Shown here: piece by piece, positions 63,828 through 64,000 of the stretch
How the letters are laid out: the number at the start of each line of letters is the position of its first letter
Position numbering within the stretch: position 1 is the first letter of the stretch
Assembly (NCBI RefSeq): GCF_000612545.2
Contig: NZ_CP097800.1
Span: forward strand, 1,364,001 to 1,428,000
Reading direction: 5' to 3'
DNA length: 64,000 nucleotides
From: Streptomyces sp. PCS3-D2
Lineage (GTDB): Bacteria; Actinomycetota; Actinomycetes; Streptomycetales; Streptomycetaceae
Notes under the pieces: generated by a model
Database searches by the model: none
What the model saw: the letters and a program-made list of their open reading frames with translations, nothing else
Told to the model about the DNA's origin: nothing
Program-made: the position numbers and the translations under genes

Positions 63828-64000
63828 TCAGCCCAGGTCGGCCTCGCGGTACTCCGCCACCGAGCCCGCCGCCGTGAGTTCCCGCAGCTCGACCCGCCGG
63901 ATCTTGCCGGACACGGTCTTCGGGAGCTCGCCGAACTCGATGCACCGGATCCTCTTGTACGGGGACAGCACGGCGCGGGAGTGCTCGAACAGCACCCAGG
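63828..64000 (-). CDS. AMP-dependent acyl-CoA synthetase, C-terminal end (runs off the window)
   Basis: The last 57 codons read [20 protein letters not shown] then [20 protein letters not shown], ending in TGA at 63828. [11 protein letters not shown] is the A10 motif with the catalytic Lys of adenylate-forming enzymes. The bulk of the gene lies beyond base 64000, so its acyl substrate cannot be judged. Confidence 0.9.
   Translation of the reverse strand, partial: WVLFEHSRAVLSPYKRIRCIEFGELPKTVSGKIRRVELRELTAAGSVAEYREADLG

Overview
The window is very GC-rich DNA with GTG and TTG starts, many 4-nt gene overlaps (ATGA/GTGA), IclR, MocR and ROK proteins, and secreted SGNH and CocE-type hydrolases. 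This points to a Streptomyces chromosome or a close actinomycete relative. No rRNA or tRNA gene and no CRISPR array was seen.

Layout. 1-7.9 kb is an envelope block: a truncated cytochrome P450, a response regulator / histidine kinase / GerMN-like lipoprotein operon, a MurJ-type flippase coupled to a FemX-like peptidoglycan bridge enzyme, and a lipoprotein L,D-transpeptidase. 8-12.6 kb holds a secreted CocE/NonD-like hydrolase, an orphan polar amino acid ABC ATPase, exonuclease III and an MBL hydrolase. 12.6-18.6 kb is a sugar ABC importer, ROK kinase and membrane protein operon in which every junction overlaps by 4 nt, divergent from a Gfo/Idh/MocA dehydrogenase. 18.7-20.8 kb has an EamA exporter, a small unknown protein and a RibD-like reductase. 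20.8-23 kb is a mobile-element scar with two IS5-type ends in inverted orientation, a frameshifted transposase and an integrase fragment. 23-34.5 kb is a polymorphic-toxin locus: a 2.4-2.5 kaa YD-repeat/RHS protein with an internal ricin lectin, a Hint protease and a probable RNase tip, its coupled immunity gene, and a divergent DNRLRE/FG-GAP surface protein. 34.6-36 kb has an SDR and a GNAT gene broken by a 127-bp tandem duplication.

36-62 kb is dominated by purine, allantoin and glyoxylate catabolism. It encodes an NCS2 permease, an 8-oxoguanine/guanine deaminase-type amidohydrolase, urate oxidase, HIU hydrolase, OHCU decarboxylase, allantoinase, allantoicase, an IclR repressor (AllR), malate synthase, hydroxypyruvate isomerase, tartronate semialdehyde reductase, a catalase that fits the peroxide made by urate oxidase, and glyoxylate carboligase. 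A MobA-like protein may supply molybdenum cofactor for a xanthine dehydrogenase lying elsewhere. Interspersed are an ABC exporter with a NarL-type two-component system, a MocR regulator and an SGNH lipase. Xanthine dehydrogenase, ureidoglycolate lyase, urease and glycerate kinase are not in the window.

The strongest new signal is regulatory. Five catabolic promoters (allR, aceB, hyi, catalase, gcl) each carry a 15-bp TTCC-N7-GGAA operator plus a weaker copy exactly 21 bp away. A second palindrome, TCAACA-N3-TGTTGA, sits at or near the -35 element of four promoters (allantoinase, aceB, uraD, catalase). 62-64 kb ends with a zinc-ribbon protein carrying a probably inactive Mrr-like domain, a glutathione peroxidase and the C-terminus of an acyl-CoA synthetase.
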